Counted from the first letter of the stretch, positions 10,028-21,351 are shown. The stretch: DNA of 64,000 nucleotides from Ligula intestinalis (GCA_036362985.1 JAYGXS010000003.1:87543526-87607525); one strand, 5' to 3'. Notes: generated by a model from the sequence alone, not told the origin. Translations and numbers: made by a program.

Positions 10028-10510
10028 CTGTTAAAGCAAAAAAAGAAAAGAAAAATTATTTCGCTGAATCTACTGCCATCTTAAATGAAGAAAAGCTTTA
10101 GAAGAAAAGACACATGACCAAGCCTGGCTGGATACAGCAAGTATCCATGTGGTTGATACACTCAATTTGACGCAATTGGAAAACGCGGTGGGAGTCGAAA
10201 AGTCAACAGGCTCACTGTGAATTTAATTACACTTTTACCCGCCAAACTTACTGCTCGTATGGAACCTGATCGGTTAACCTCCATTCGAAACTGGTAGCGC
10301 ATTGTCGAAAATAGAAGTTACAGATCTTTCGCTACTGAAGGCAAAATTCTGGTCACTAATAAGGAGCAAAAACTCACATTATAGTTTTTTTCGAAGTTCT
10401 GAGGCTGTGCGAAAGAATAGTCAACGACGTAGAATTGTGGTGACTCCATCTTCGGCGACACGCCAGAGATTAGGTCATGTGATTACAAGCCTCGGCCTAC
10501 CTTTTTAACG

Positions 10511-10700
10511 GCCACATGCTCCGCTGCGAACGCGTGCATCTCCCGGCGGCCAGAAAGACGCGTACGCTCGTAGGCCGCCACAGTCCGGTTGACCAATCAC
10601 TTTCAAGGCCGACTCAGTAAGAACCCTACTACGATGACTGACATCCGACCCAAGTGCCAGTAACCTGGCCCATTAGAGGACGAATTGGAAAGCAATTGCT
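10511..10700. repeat. Dispersed LTR-like repeat, partial copy
   Basis: It shares blocks such as taggccgccac, ctttcaaggccgactcag and aagtgccagtaac with 21352-21760, 40905-41330 and 16915-16985. Only the left part of the unit is present here. Confidence 0.55.
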
Positions 10701-10734
10701 GGCGTAGTACAACTTACGTTCCTGTACTAGTTGC

Positions 10735-10880
10735 AGCTGCGATCAGGACTGATCTAGTCGGCCTCTATGATGCATTTTACGGTCCTTCTCCACGCGCGAT
10801 GATCAGTGGCAGCAAACATGGACAGGTAGAGCCATTCTTTTCGCCAGCGCCAGAAACCGAATGCCGATCCAACATTGGGA
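10735..10880 (-). pseudogene. RTE LINE 3'-terminal coding fragment
   Basis: The minus strand reads FWRWRKEWLYL then AATDHRAWRRTVKCIIEA and a stop. This is the characteristic C-terminus of RTE polyproteins (compare the AAANRHAW...GIIEAGK end at 15.6 kb). Only the last 50 or so residues remain. Confidence 0.65.
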
Positions 10881-10969
10881 GATTGGTGTAGCAGACCTTG
10901 GCCGCCGTCGGACGGGAGGGAACGCAACAAAGACGCGTCTGATGGCGGCTAACATCTGTGGTCGCCATG

Positions 10970-12065
10970 ACCGTGTAATCTTTCGCGGCGCTCTCCTTAA
11001 GCCCCCCAAACAGAGCTGCAGCGTTACCTACGGCTCTCTGCTCAGTCTGACGATCTTCAAAATCTACATGCGAGAGCTCCCACTCCCCTAGGCACATGCA
11101 CAAGTGGTATCGTACGTGAACGATGTTGAGTTCTTCTGCCAACACCATCACATCGATCAGGTTGAGCAGGTCTTCTCGGGGTTCATGCCTGATTTCGAAA
11201 ACTCATTCACCTAGCACGGAATGACGATCTCGGCAGCCGAGTCTTCCGTTATTGTTTTCATGCTAGATCCGAAGGGGTCAATCGTCGCCCGGCGACCATC
11301 TTCAACGGTGTGCCCTTACCAATCGTCCGTAAGCCTAGGCTTCTTGGCGTGCGTTTCGATCGGCTTTTCACGCTCGCACACCACGCCAAGAAAGTCACAA
11401 GTAAAGTGAGTCGCTGCACCAAGGTCCTCAAGCCTCTAGCAGGCACATCCTGGGACTGTGTGAAAGAGACTGCGACCATCACATTCAAAAGGGTGGCCAA
11501 GCCGCATCTTACGTGTGAGCCACCAGTCTGGTCTCCCACAATCAGGGCGGTTAAGGTCTGCTACACCAAACCTCCCTATGGTGGATCCATCTCTTCTCAT
11601 CTCCAGCCCCTCTTGACTATGCTGCTCCGACTTCTCCTCCTTGCCGCCGGGATTGAGGCCCAACCGGCGGAGTTCCGGATCCATCAAGGGCTACTTGCCT
11701 GCCTGCCCACAATCAGCTCTTTCAACATCCGCCGCCTTCAGTCAGTTCAGAACGGTGCCCTCCGCACGATCACGCGCTATAAATTGTCGCCTATCGAGCA
11801 TCGTCAAGCAGAGTTTTTTGCCTTAACGGTCGCCCCTCACAACACACGCCTAGGCCAGCAGTTCTGGTGGACCTGTTCGCAATTAGGCCATCCTAATCAA
11901 CACCGTTGCAACGTTCCTGAACCCAGCAGCAATGCTCGGCCGTCACTTCGAGCACTACTCAAGGCAGCTGTCGCCTCATCTCTCTCGGATATACCCGTTG
12001 ATCAATCTGCCACGATGAGAAAATTCCAGAGGAAAAACGAGGTTACCATTCTCCAGTCAAGTTGA
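10970..12065 (+). pseudogene. Jockey/ingi-like LINE reverse transcriptase, 3' part
   Basis: The segment reads SLLSLTIFKIYMREL then VVSYVNDVEFFCQHH, so the catalytic YADD box has become YVND (11113-11124). After a frame change it reads VRKPRLLGVRFDRLFTLAHH, VLKPLAGTSWD and RRLQSVQNGALRTIT, the thumb and C-terminal domain of jockey-superfamily LINEs of the ingi/jockey type. The thumb is split by a 180-bp foreign insert at about 11550-11730. The protein cannot be catalytically active as read. The exact clade needs a tree. Confidence 0.7.
11550..11730 (+). mobile_element. Insert with LINE 5'-end similarity inside the RT thumb
   Basis: The homology to the RT thumb breaks after VWSPTI and resumes at RRLQSVQNGALRT. 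Between them lies about 60 in-frame codons ending LLRLLLLAAGIEAQPAEF. Its DNA resembles the start of the next element at 12360-12402 (RILFLIAGVEPDPE) by eye at roughly two bases in three. It looks like a piece of a related element's 5' end captured within the first. Confidence 0.5.
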
Positions 12066-12342
12066 CCGCCCCTAATCTCCATAGTGCCTCCTGTTTGGCA
12101 TGGATGCAACAAGAAAACCCTATGGTCTTCCCAGTATTTATGGATAATCCGACCGATTGCACGACCGCCCAAGCAGCAAGCCTTCACGTTGGTGGAACCG
12201 ACTGTACGCATCTCCGGATGGACCTATCTCCGCATTGACTACAGCAAAAAGCTGCTTTTCCCTTACCTTCCCCTCCCCCCTCCTCCCCAATATCGAAATT
12301 TGCTAGTATACATGCCTATATCTCTACATCGTTTTTTCGAGA

Positions 12343-13737
12343 ATGGATCTTCCTCATCCGGTGAGGTTGATCCGAATCCTTTTTCTTATTGCCGGAGTCG
12401 AGCCCGATCCGGAACTTGCTCAAGGATCCATCAGATGGTTCTCTTCTACGTGCGTCAAACAGATCTTCCCAAACCAAGCGTGTGTCCTGTGTGTGCCTTG
12501 CAACAACTGGCAACACTTCCGCGCAAGAGGCCCTAACTGCTCGGATCTCACTTCCCTCCATCAATAGTGGCTCATTATACAGGTGCATAACCTGTCGTCA
12601 TCCGCGAAAAGTGCCTGCTCACACGCCTGTACGAGGGCTACCTTCACCTGCCTCATCATCACCTCTTGCAAGTCGGCAATCAACCCAGTTACCGCCATCT
12701 CTAATGTCATTGTCCACGAATTCAGCCTCGCAACTACCCGCACTGCCTATACCGCGGTCCGCCACGACTCAGTCTGCCTCACAACAACCTTCAGTACCGC
12801 CGCCGCTAATGTCGCTGACCATCCCAGACGCCTCACGTCTTTCTGACCTCAAAATCTTGCAGCCTTTCTTGGAAAACAGATGAGATCATTAAACTCCTCC
12901 GTGATCATGACATCAAAATAGCGGCCCACCAGGAGTCAAAGCTGTCAGCAAAGTCGAAGGCCCCACGTTTCCGGGGCTTTGTCGTCATCCGAAGAGACAG
13001 AGCTCGTAACGCTGGTGGTGGACTGGTCACCTTGGTCCACCACAGTATCAAATACCAGGAGCTGACCTCTGCAGTAACCTCCGCGGACTCGCCTCTGGAA
13101 TAGCTCAAGGTACAAGTTACCATTGGACCGTCCAGTTTGATTGTCCATAACGTATACATTCCTCCACAAAGCAGCTGTGATGCCAACTGCAGGCCATCAA
13201 TAGTCCACATGCTAACGGGTGATTCGAAACTCATCTTGGGCGACTTCAATGCCCATGACCTCTCTAACCTTTCCTGTACTAGAGGTGCTTCACTAGCCGA
13301 GGAAATCAACAACACCAACTTTTGGGTCCTCAACACGGATGGAACGTCCACGAGACTTCCTCATTCCGGTACTAGCGCTAGCCCTGACATTTCCGTCGTC
13401 AGTTGCGACCTATAACTATCAACCTCATGGGACTGTCCAGGCAAACTGAGCTCTGACCATCTCCCGATAGTTATCACAATCAGCACACATGCTTCCCCGA
13501 TTCGTAAAGAATGCTCACAAGCGCTTTATGAATCTACGCAAAGCCAACAGGCCCAGTTTCCTTAGTGAAACTGAGAAGCTCTTTGACCAGGCCCCTTTCC
13601 CTCCAGATGTCCGCCAAGGTGTATCGATTTTCAGTCGCATCATGCATACCGCCTCTAAGCACAACATTCCTGCGGGCAAAGTCTTTGATCCCATTCCAGG
13701 ATACCCTATCGACATAATCGAGATGGGTCAATTGGCC
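12343..13737 (+). pseudogene. Jockey/ingi-like LINE 5' half: 2A-like leader, Cys/His motif, endonuclease
   Basis: From ATG at 12343 the frame reads RILFLIAGVEPDPE, resembling the hydrophobic GxExNPGP signature of 2A-like peptides at the N-termini of some LINE proteins. A Cys/His motif of PHD type follows (C-x14-C-x2-C-x2-W-x-H spacing around ACVLCVPCNNWQHF). After a frame change comes a Ser/Pro-rich linker, then the APE endonuclease: IKIAAHQESKL, RRDRARNAGGGLVTLVHHS, LILGDFNAHD, and SSDHLPIVI after another frame change. Stops at 13101 and 13414 break it. It lies head-to-tail after the 3' half at 10.97-12.07 kb. Confidence 0.7.
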
Positions 13738-13739
13738 TA

Positions 13740-13952
13740 TGGGTGAACGCTAAATACCCTCATTTTCCTGAAGGGCCGTCCCGAGAACCCGGTCAGTGGT
13801 GCAGTTAAAGAGGATAGGCGACAAGACAAAACCTTGCCGAGTGCCAGACCGAATAGCCAAGAGTTCTGAGAGGTTGTTGTTGAGTAGAAACTGCGCAGTG
13901 ATGGAGTGGGGGGTATGCCTTCATTATGGCAAATATTTTTGTGGTACACCAT
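13740..13952 (-). pseudogene. RTE LINE reverse transcriptase fragment, inverted
   Basis: The minus strand reads NNNLSELLAIRSGTRQGFVLSP then LFNCTTDRVLGTAL, the RT motif B region of RTE elements. It sits exactly between two plus-strand LINE pieces, so it is either a local inversion of RTE sequence or a separate truncated insertion. Confidence 0.7.
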
Positions 13953-13955
13953 CTT

Positions 13956-15812
13956 ATGCTTAGTTGCGGCGGCAATAAATGACCGGCAGAAGTATTGTTC
14001 CGGAAAGGCGGCTTCTATGGCGCAGGCTTTAAATGTTGGTGATACTCGAAAATTTTACCAAATCATACGCCAGGTTAATGGTTAGCCCCCGACACTCTGT
14101 GATTCTGTCAGCGAACTGAATGGCGGCTTTATTGCTGACAACTCGGCCAAGGTCGATCGGTGGCGTGAATCCTTCGAGCACCTACTCAACTTTGACGAAC
14201 AACCCATCACACCCTCCCTCTCCTCCACAGCGGAGTTTCAATCCTCTCCTGCCTACGCAGTGTCGTATGACATCCCTTCCGAAGACGAAGTTACCGATGC
14301 AATCCAGAGGCTACGCAACAACAAGGCGTGCGGAGAGGACGATATTCCTGCAGAAATCTACAAGTCCTGTGCCGATACCTTGGCTCCTCGGCTTCATGAG
14401 GTGACTGTACAGGCGTGACGAGAAGAGACCGGTCCAGATGACTGGGGCTCAGGTACCCCTGTACCTGTCCACAAGAAGGGAGATCAGACAAGATGCGAGA
14501 ACTACCTTGGCATAAGTCTTATCGATGTTGCTGCTAAGATCTTTGCTGTTGTTCTCAGGCGCTTCCAGGCTGTACGTGACTCCAGGACATGACCCAACGA
14601 AGCCGGATTCCGAGCTGGGCGTGGATGTGCGGATCAAATATTCACACTGAGGCGCACTCTAGAATTCCGCCATAGCTACCAGCAACCGACGGCCGTTTGC
14701 TTCGTCGACTTTGCCACCGCATTCGATTCCATCCATCGTGAGTCCCTGTGGCGAATAATGGAACTGGATGGAGGGCCGATCAAACTCATTGCGATGATTA
14801 AGGCCTACTATCGGTCTACCACCGCACGAGTACTGGTCCACAACAATCTCTCTCAATCGTTCGATATCCGGTCTGATGTCCGACAGGGCTGCGTCCTTTC
14901 GCCCATTCTGTTTAACTACGCATTGACTGGATCCTCGGCAAAGCCCTACATGAAGAGGACGGTGTTGAACTTGCCCCCGGACGCCGACTGACTGATTGTG
15001 ACTTCGCCGATGATATTGCGCTGTTAGCTTCAAACTTTGATGGTCTACAGTTAGTAGTGTCGCGGTTAAATGAGATCGCTATGTCGGTAGGCATGTCCAT
15101 AAATTCCGTTAAGACGATGTTGTTCTCGAGCTGCATCCTTGACCAGGAAAAGGCAGCCCTCGGGATTAATGGCCATCAACTTGAAGAAGTAGACAGCTTT
15201 AAATACCTCGGGGCAAGGCTGCTACCGAATGGGCAGAGCAAGGACGACATTGTCTCCCACATCGATGCTGCTCGCTGGGTTTTCTCAATCCTTCGAAAGC
15301 GCCTATGGATCCGACGTGACATCTCCATCGCCACGAAGATTCGTGTATACCGTGCATCCATCCGGTTAGCCCTCCTCTATGGATGTGAATGCTGGGCTGT
15401 GCGCGCTGAAGATGAGCGAAGACTGGACGTCTTTGACCCTTCAGTGCCTGAAGACGATCCTGCGCCCCGGAACCGCAGCCCACCTGGAAACGTCGAAGAG
15501 GATGGCCACTGAAGACTTGGCTAGAAACCGTCCGTCAAGACATGGAAGCAGTTCTTGGACCGTCTATCTTCGGCCTCCATCGCTCTAGAAGGGACTGGGT
15601 GGAGTTTTCAAGATCCGCTGCCGCCAATCGCCACGCATGGAGAGGTGCCGTTCGTGGCATCATCGAGGCCGGCAAGATTAGGCATAATCACAGCCATAAC
15701 AAGTACAAGTACTGGGTGGAGCTCTCCAGATCCGCTGCCGCAAATCGTCAAATCATTGAGGACGGCTAGATCAGGCATCATCAGAGCCGTAACAAGTAGA
15801 AACAAGAACAAG
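13956..15812 (+). pseudogene. RTE-type LINE reverse transcriptase, nearly full RT and 3' end
   Basis: The RT domain is well preserved: LRNNKACGEDDIPAEIYKSC, NEAGFRAGRGCADQIFTLRR, motif A CFVDFATAFDS (Asp at 14707-14709), motif B DVRQGCVLSPILFNYA and motif C CDFADDIALLA (FADD at 15003-15014). The thumb follows (FKYLGARLLPNGQSKDDI and LLYGCECWAVRAEDERRL) and then the AAANRHAW C-terminus. Stops near 14083, 14416 and 14590 and a one-base deletion near 14927 disrupt it. The endonuclease half is missing. The 3' end carries short acaagt-type tandem repeats, as RTE elements usually do. Confidence 0.85.
15594..15812 (+). repeat. Duplicated RTE 3' terminus
   Basis: The final coding segment starting gactgggtggagtt at 15594 recurs from about 15712 with the same RSAAANR reading. 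Each copy ends in aacaagtacaagtac-like repeats. The roughly 118-bp direct duplication probably arose by slippage during target-primed reverse transcription. Confidence 0.75.
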
Positions 15813-15954
15813 TACACGACCTCTAACAGAAAAACTCGTAAATACATCCCTGTCAGGCGAAGACGCCTACACGCAGCATGAGCGCAGTAACGATCACTTA
15901 CAAGTAAATTTACCAACTCTTCACATCACCAGCGACCTGGTATATAACAAGATA

Positions 15955-16690
15955 TTGTCCAGCCAGCCAGAGGCTTGCACAAGCCAGTTGCTAAGAATGC
16001 TAAATACAGTGTCTACGTGTGCCACGTACGTCCTGCTTCTAATGATAGGCCAGAACCTTTCACCAGTAAGACACTGAGTCTACCTATCCGTCCTGATAGG
16101 GACAGGGGTATCCTGCCACACCCCGTGATAGATTCAACCCCGTCAAATGTCTATTCAGTGAGAATTGCGGGAATTTAACGATGAATTCCACAGGGCCAGG
16201 CTCACGAACTCGCTTTCCCTGCCCTCCCCAATGCGCCAGTCAATTGCGCGTTCGAAGAAAATATGGACAACTACCGAGTAGACAGAGAAACCAGAAAAAA
16301 TTCAAAGACAGAAACGAGAAGATACGTACTTTTGTGCACAATTTGGACGTGCCTCCTAAAGGCTCCCCCCTCCTTGAAAGAATGGCCACAAATATTGCAA
16401 GCGAAGTTCCGCAGGTCTGCAATGAACACAAAAAACAACACACTAACAGACTTCAGTGTACCAGATACTGAATTTGCTTGCTCTTAGGTTTCTTTTACGC
16501 TCGACGATAATGAAAAATGTTAGCGTACACGAAAAAAAATACACAACAGTAGCGAAAGATCACACTACAAAGTAACACTTACAAGCTCTATTTAATGTAA
16601 TCATATGAAAATTTACGTTTTTGAATCTGCAGCTTCACGATATTCACGTACTTTTGTTTTGGACCCTAAGGTTGAAGTCCAGTGACAGGT
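15955..16690. repeat. Recent duplication, left copy (partner 22965-23690)
   Basis: About 700 bp containing exon Z8 matches 22965-23690 almost perfectly in the same orientation, about 7.01 kb away. The match ends in gradual divergence near 16690. A 17-bp stretch near 16530 is absent from the partner. Confidence 0.9.
16330..16416 (-). CDS. One-finger C2H2 zinc-finger exon, type A (Z8)
   Basis: 87 nt, acceptor ATTGCAG, donor GTACGTATC. It reads L-R-N-F-A-C-N-I-C-G-H-S-F and ends R-H-V-Q-I-V-H-K. Compared with its twin Z13 it carries Ala for the conserved linker Pro and Phe for the helix Leu. Contacts are E, G, A, R. Confidence 0.75.
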
Positions 16691-17409
16691 TGGTAAGCGG
16701 TAAGTTAAATATATCATTTTCTGCCAGAATTTCTAAATAATTATTATAGTGATGAACATAGAGGGTTTGAAGTATCGGCTAAACACGACATAGAAACTGA
16801 CAGCACCCTCTGTGAATGTGGCCTCGCGTGGAAAATGGGTTTAGAAAGGTAGGCGTTAAGGATACGTTTAGGATTAGTTTCAAGGTTAGCCCATCGCAGA
16901 CATGGAATCAACTTCCCTTATCCCAAGTGCCAGTAACCCGGCCGACTAGAGGGACAGCTGAAAAGCAGTTGCTGGCGTAGTCCAAGGTCTCTGTCCAGCT
17001 TACGCCTCGTCAGTACGACCGTGTCGGACGAAGACGCCTACGCACGGCGTGAGCGTAGCAACGATTACTTACAGGCAAATGAACTACATTCTCACTTACA
17101 TCGCAGACAACTTGACAGATGACAAGATAACGCCCAGGCAGCCAGAGGCTTGCAGGAGCGTGGTGCCTGAGAATGCAAAATACATCGTTTACGCGTGCCA
17201 CTTACGTCCTGTGTTTCACAACGTTTACCACACTGACAAATGCGCTAAGTGGCCGTGAGGGTGAATTTCCCAGGGCCTGCCCCATTTGTTCTACTTCTCT
17301 GCTCTCCCCAACGTACTAGTCAATTGAGTGTCGCAGGAAAATACCGACAAACGCCAAGCAGGCAAAAGGACGAGGAAAAACTCGAAGAAACGAACAAAAT
17401 GAGGCGTAC

Positions 17410-17496
17410 TTTTGTGCACAGTGTTGACGTGCGTCTTCAGAGCTACATTATATTGGAAGAAATGGCCACAAATATCGCACGGGAAGTTCCGCAGAT
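17410..17496 (-). CDS. One-finger C2H2 zinc-finger exon, type A (Z9)
   Basis: 87 nt, acceptor TTTCAG, donor GTACGCC. It reads L-R-N-F-P-C-D-I-C-G-H-F-F and ends T-H-V-N-T-V-H-K. Contacts are Y, V, A, T, an unusual combination. The conserved cassette flank starts near 17015. Type B exon Z10 lies 545 bp away. Confidence 0.75.
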
Positions 17497-18041
17497 CTGA
17501 AACAAACAAAAAACAACGCATTAAGAGACTTAAGTGTAACAGAGACTGGGGTTATTTGCTCTAAGGCTTCCTTTACATTTGAGGATAATGATAATTGGTA
17601 GTCTACAGGAAAAAAGCCACAAAATTAGCGAAAGATCAGGCTAGGAAACAACGTTAACAAGCTCTATGTAAAGTAGCATTCCTAAAATTTACGTTTATCA
17701 ATCTGAAGGTTCACGATATTCGCATACTTCTGCCTGGGAACCTGACTCTTAAAATAAGCAAGTCAAGGCCCAATTATTAGTTTGTAGGCGAGCGAGCCTG
17801 GCCCTACGGTGATTAATCCGCAGGGCAAACTAGCACTACTGCGGCGACAAACAAGGCACGTTGGCTTATATCCTAAAAGAGATTACTCCATATTGACATC
17901 ACGGAAATCAATGGATGGCAGACAAAGAGCTCGCCTTCATTTCCCTCGACTATTGTAAGCGCGAGTTAAGATTACATGCGAAAGAATGAACAGCACCGCG
18001 CAAGAAACAAAACATGCGTACAAATGAATTTAGGGGTGTAC

Positions 18042-18128
18042 TTTTATGGACACTGTTAATATGCCTTCTCAAGCCTTCCTTCCGAGAAAAGCAAGCGTCA
18101 CAGGTCTCACAATTGAACTCACGTTCCC
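18042..18128 (-). CDS. One-finger C2H2 zinc-finger exon, type B (Z10)
   Basis: 87 nt, acceptor TTTTGCAG, donor GTACACC. It reads E-R-E-F-N-C-E-T-C-D-A-C-F and ends R-H-I-N-S-V-H-K. The Gly after the second Cys is Asp. Contacts are R, E, G, R. It is the most diverged type B exon that is still intact. Confidence 0.7.
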
Positions 18129-18619
18129 CTGCAAAAGAAAATAAGAAAAAAACAATAAGAGGTATGAACTTGGTTTGGCCAATTTTACCCCCACACCTCT
18201 AGGGCTTCAGCTTGAAGGAAGGGCAATTGACTAAGCCCGGCTTCAAACAGGAAGTGTGTGCGTATTCAACAAGAAAGGTGGGGTTACCCGTTAGCCTGCC
18301 TGGCGCGTCCACAGGTAGTGGCGCGGGTAGTGGCGCGGCCTTCAGCGAAATAAGCAGGCTCCCGGGTCTGGCGAATAAGCAGTCGCGGACACAGCAGCGA
18401 AAGTATTACCTGTGCGCGGAGGGCTAAGCTATGGTGCCCCGACTGCCTTATAAAATGCCGCAAGCCCGAATGACGGCACTGCGACATGGCGAGAGTGAAC
18501 CGCCATTAAGAGGTTTGCCTGTCAACACTACCTTGTGGTGAGGTTATTTAGCCAGAGTACTAGAAGAGACAAACCTTAACAAAGAATCAGAGCGGCTGTT
18601 GCGGACGCGCCTGTATGGC

Positions 18620-19240
18620 ACATGCCCAAGAAACCTCACGATATGATAATTTACGCTGCTATGACTGATGCTTCGTCGTCTGCGGGGACGGACGCGCTCC
18701 TCAATCAAGGTCCAGTGCTACAGGCGAATAATATGCAAGCTAGAGTATTCAACTCAAAACCCAACCGAGAACCGCCACTAAATAAAAAATTTAATTCATT
18801 CATTAAATAGGTTCGCATAGTCTCTATGAATATCACGTTGATGTCTGCTGCCTGTCCGAAGCCCAACTCTATAACTTAGGCGCCCTTACGTTTGACAAAA
18901 GGGGTCATTTTACGAAAATCTCCGTCGTCTCTCTGTATGCACTAACATCAGCTACCGAGCAGCAAAATGAAGACTATCTCTACTCACAGCTGAAGGAGCT
19001 AGTTAAAAGACTCCCAGGCAATGATCTGTTGCCGGGGATTGGAATGGGACTGGACCCGGTGATCCGTCAAACAGCTACCTTCTTGGTTGTTTTGGCCCTG
19101 GGTCTCGAAACGACAATGGTGAGAGGATGCTGCAGTTTGTTGAACAGAACTGACAGTTTTCCCCAACGTATGATTGCAGCAACGTTACAAACACCTAATG
19201 ACCCGGCATTTAAACGACGGTCAATCAGGGACATATAGAG
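18620..19240 (+). pseudogene. RTE LINE endonuclease, heavily decayed copy
   Basis: A leader similar to the one at 2.4 kb (SSSAGTDALLNQGPVLQANN) is followed by VDVCCLSEAQL, ISVVSLYALTSATEQQNEDY and QLKELVKRLPGNDLLP. These match the N-terminal and central RTE endonuclease. Internal deletions remove the GVAIA region and most of the C-terminal half. Confidence 0.6.
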
Positions 19241-19553
19241 GGTCCTGAGAAGGCCAATATGTACAGTAACTGCTTACTTACGAATTGTAAGTAGGGGTGA
19301 AGTTCCCCAATCCTCCTATTTTTATCGCGCTGGCCTTTGGTTCAATGAAGGTTCGATGATGATTTGCACTGTAGCGGGGTCTTCGGAAGGCCAACGTGTA
19401 CAATAACCGCTAAGGCCAGTTTATTAAGCAAACTAACTTTTCAAATTAACCATTAGAATAACCGCTTACACACAAGTTTTAAGTACGGTGGATTTTAAAA
19501 AATCTTCAAACTTCGCTCGTTCGCCACTACTCTGATTTGGGTTGGATCCTATT

Positions 19554-19700
19554 AAAATGTACCTCGTTGACCTCGCCCAAAGTCAGCGAACAACCCCCGA
19601 CATACATGCGCTTGCCGTTGGTCAGGTAGGAGTTACCAGTGATACTAAAATGCACTTCAATGTCCTCGCCCAAGGTCAGACAACATCCCCCAACATAACT
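19554..19700. repeat. Short tandem repeat of about 94 bp
   Basis: Two units share aatgyacntc...cctcgcccaaagtcag and runs of C followed by aacata. A related single unit lies at 6120-6240. Confidence 0.5.
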
Positions 19701-19883
19701 TTTTTAAACTTACATGATTATTGCGCGCTTATTTGTTTCCCAACAGGCCCAACCCATTCTATTGCGGCGATTAACCCAGCGGTCTAACTTATATTTTACG
19801 GGCGATAGACAGGGGGAGGGTCGTTGTGAATGAAACAAAAAACATGCATTTAAATAAACCTGATCAACTCTGAAAAGGCGCAC

Positions 19884-19970
19884 TTTTGTGGACACCATCA
19901 ATATGTTGCTGCATGCAGGACTTCCGCGAAAAGGCAGTGCCACAGATCTCACATTTGAACTTGCGTACTT
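19884..19970 (-). CDS. One-finger C2H2 zinc-finger exon, type B (Z11)
   Basis: 87 nt, acceptor TTACAG, donor GTGCGCC. It reads V-R-K-F-K-C-E-I-C-G-T-A-F and ends Q-H-I-D-G-V-H-K. Contacts are R, S, C, Q. The cassette upstream of it is fused to a truncated type A exon through a broken tRNA-like unit. Confidence 0.75.
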
Positions 19971-20109
19971 CTGTAAAAGGCAAAAACGAAAAAATTAGTT
20001 GAAGCTTTACAAACTGGACAGTGTCACAAAAATGCCCAATATACTGCCCTTCTAAATGCTGGATAAAGCAAGTATGCATATGGTTCAATTCAGTTGACCC
20101 AACTGTTAA

Positions 20110-20204
20110 AACTTCGCGGTCTCGGTGGGAGTCTAATGAAAACAACAGGGCTCCCACCTGTCTGAAATAATGGTCACACATTTCAAACAGGAAGTTTCGC
20201 AGAT
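20110..20204 (-). pseudogene. Truncated type A finger fused to a tRNA-like remnant
   Basis: The minus strand has an intact acceptor and L-R-N-F-L-F-E-M-C-D-H-Y-F up to about 20151, then switches to the 3' half of the tRNA-like unit (20110-20150). The first zinc Cys is Phe, and the rest of the helix and both His are lost. Confidence 0.7.
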
Positions 20205-20464
20205 CTGAAGCAGACAACAGATGAGTAACACGGCATTTAAAAAAAGAAATGGAAGGGCACCACATTATGGTATTTATGAAGAAAGGAGCAAAACTTTCTA
20301 GTCCTCATTAAAGTCCGTTTGACAAGCAGCAGAAAAGTAGCATGCAGCAACTGCAGCGACTAACACGACGGTTTGACATTGATGCCATGGGTGACAAAAG
20401 AGGGGGCGCTAAGAATGAAAAACTATGCATTCAAATGAATCTGTTCAAGTCAGAAAGGGCGCAC

Positions 20465-20551
20465 TTTTGTGGACACCATTGATATGCTGCACCAGGTTTT
20501 TCTTCTGTGAAAATGCACGGCCACAGACCTCACATTCGAACTCCCGTACTT
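20465..20551 (-). CDS. One-finger C2H2 zinc-finger exon, type B (Z12)
   Basis: 87 nt, acceptor CTACAG, donor GTGCGCC. It reads V-R-E-F-E-C-E-V-C-G-R-A-F and ends Q-H-I-N-G-V-H-K. Contacts are Q, K, N, Q, against Q, G, G, E in its duplicate Z5. Confidence 0.75.
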
Positions 20552-20730
20552 CTGTAGAAGAAAAAAAAACAAAAAATCGATTGAGGATTTGTAAACAGGA
20601 TAGCAATAAAATTGCCGAATTTACTGCCCTCTTAAATGAACAAAACCTTTGGTCTAACGGAAAGACACGTCACTAAGCTTGACTTGACACAGCAAGTATG
20701 CAGACGGTTTATAGACTCAATTTGACTCAA

Positions 20731-20821
20731 TTTTGAAAACTTCGCGGCCTCAGTAGGAGTGGAACAAACACAGCAGGAAAGGCTTTTGCACTGGCCACAC
20801 TCTACCACTGGGCTACGAGGT
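20731..20821 (-). ncRNA. tRNA-like Pol III unit in the zinc-finger cassette, copy 2
   Basis: This copy is the duplicate of 8030-8120 and nearly identical to it. The A box has one change (GCTC to GCCC, 20800-20815). The T run after the B box is kept as TTTT (20736-20739). Confidence 0.6.
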
Positions 20822-21351
20822 TCACCGTGAGCCGTGAATTTAATCCCACTTGAATCGATTTTACCCGCCAAATTTACGATACCTAATCGGTAAACCTCCA
20901 TTCGAAAATGGCAGCGAAGCATCGAAACTACGAGTTGCCCCTCTATCGATACTCAACGCGAAATTCTGACAAAATATAACTATGGTTGTTGAAAGGAGCA
21001 AACGCACATCGTAGTTTTTACAAGTTCTGAAACATGCGAATTTACCTACATAAACAGGTCGGCTACAGGAACATGGACTTTGCGCCAGACATGCAGGCGA
21101 CGTCACGCTAAATGCCCCAGAGGGATTTCTACTGTCGGACTTCACGCTTCTAACCTAATCCCACCGCTGCATAAACAACCAGCTCTAACAGGTTTGAGAC
21201 CATCGGCAGCGGACCAAGATAATTTTAAAAAAAACAGAAGAAGTGTATTTTGCGAAAGAAACGTCAATGACGCAGAGCTGTGGTAAATCCACCTTCGGCG
21301 ACACACCACACATGAGATCCCTTGGTTGCAAACCCCAACTTACTAGTCGGA

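Larger units (their letters stand above)
20266..21116. repeat. Recent duplication, right copy (partner 7561-8415)
   Basis: It carries exon Z12 and the second tRNA-like unit. See the left copy for extent. In this copy the finger exon differs from Z5 at several helix codons although the flanks are nearly identical. Confidence 0.9.

Noticed and set aside
10870..11590. Inverted match around aaggtctgctacaccaa (near 10890 and 11555) as a possible transposon end
   Set aside because: The match is only about 38 bp with several differences and no target-site duplication is seen.
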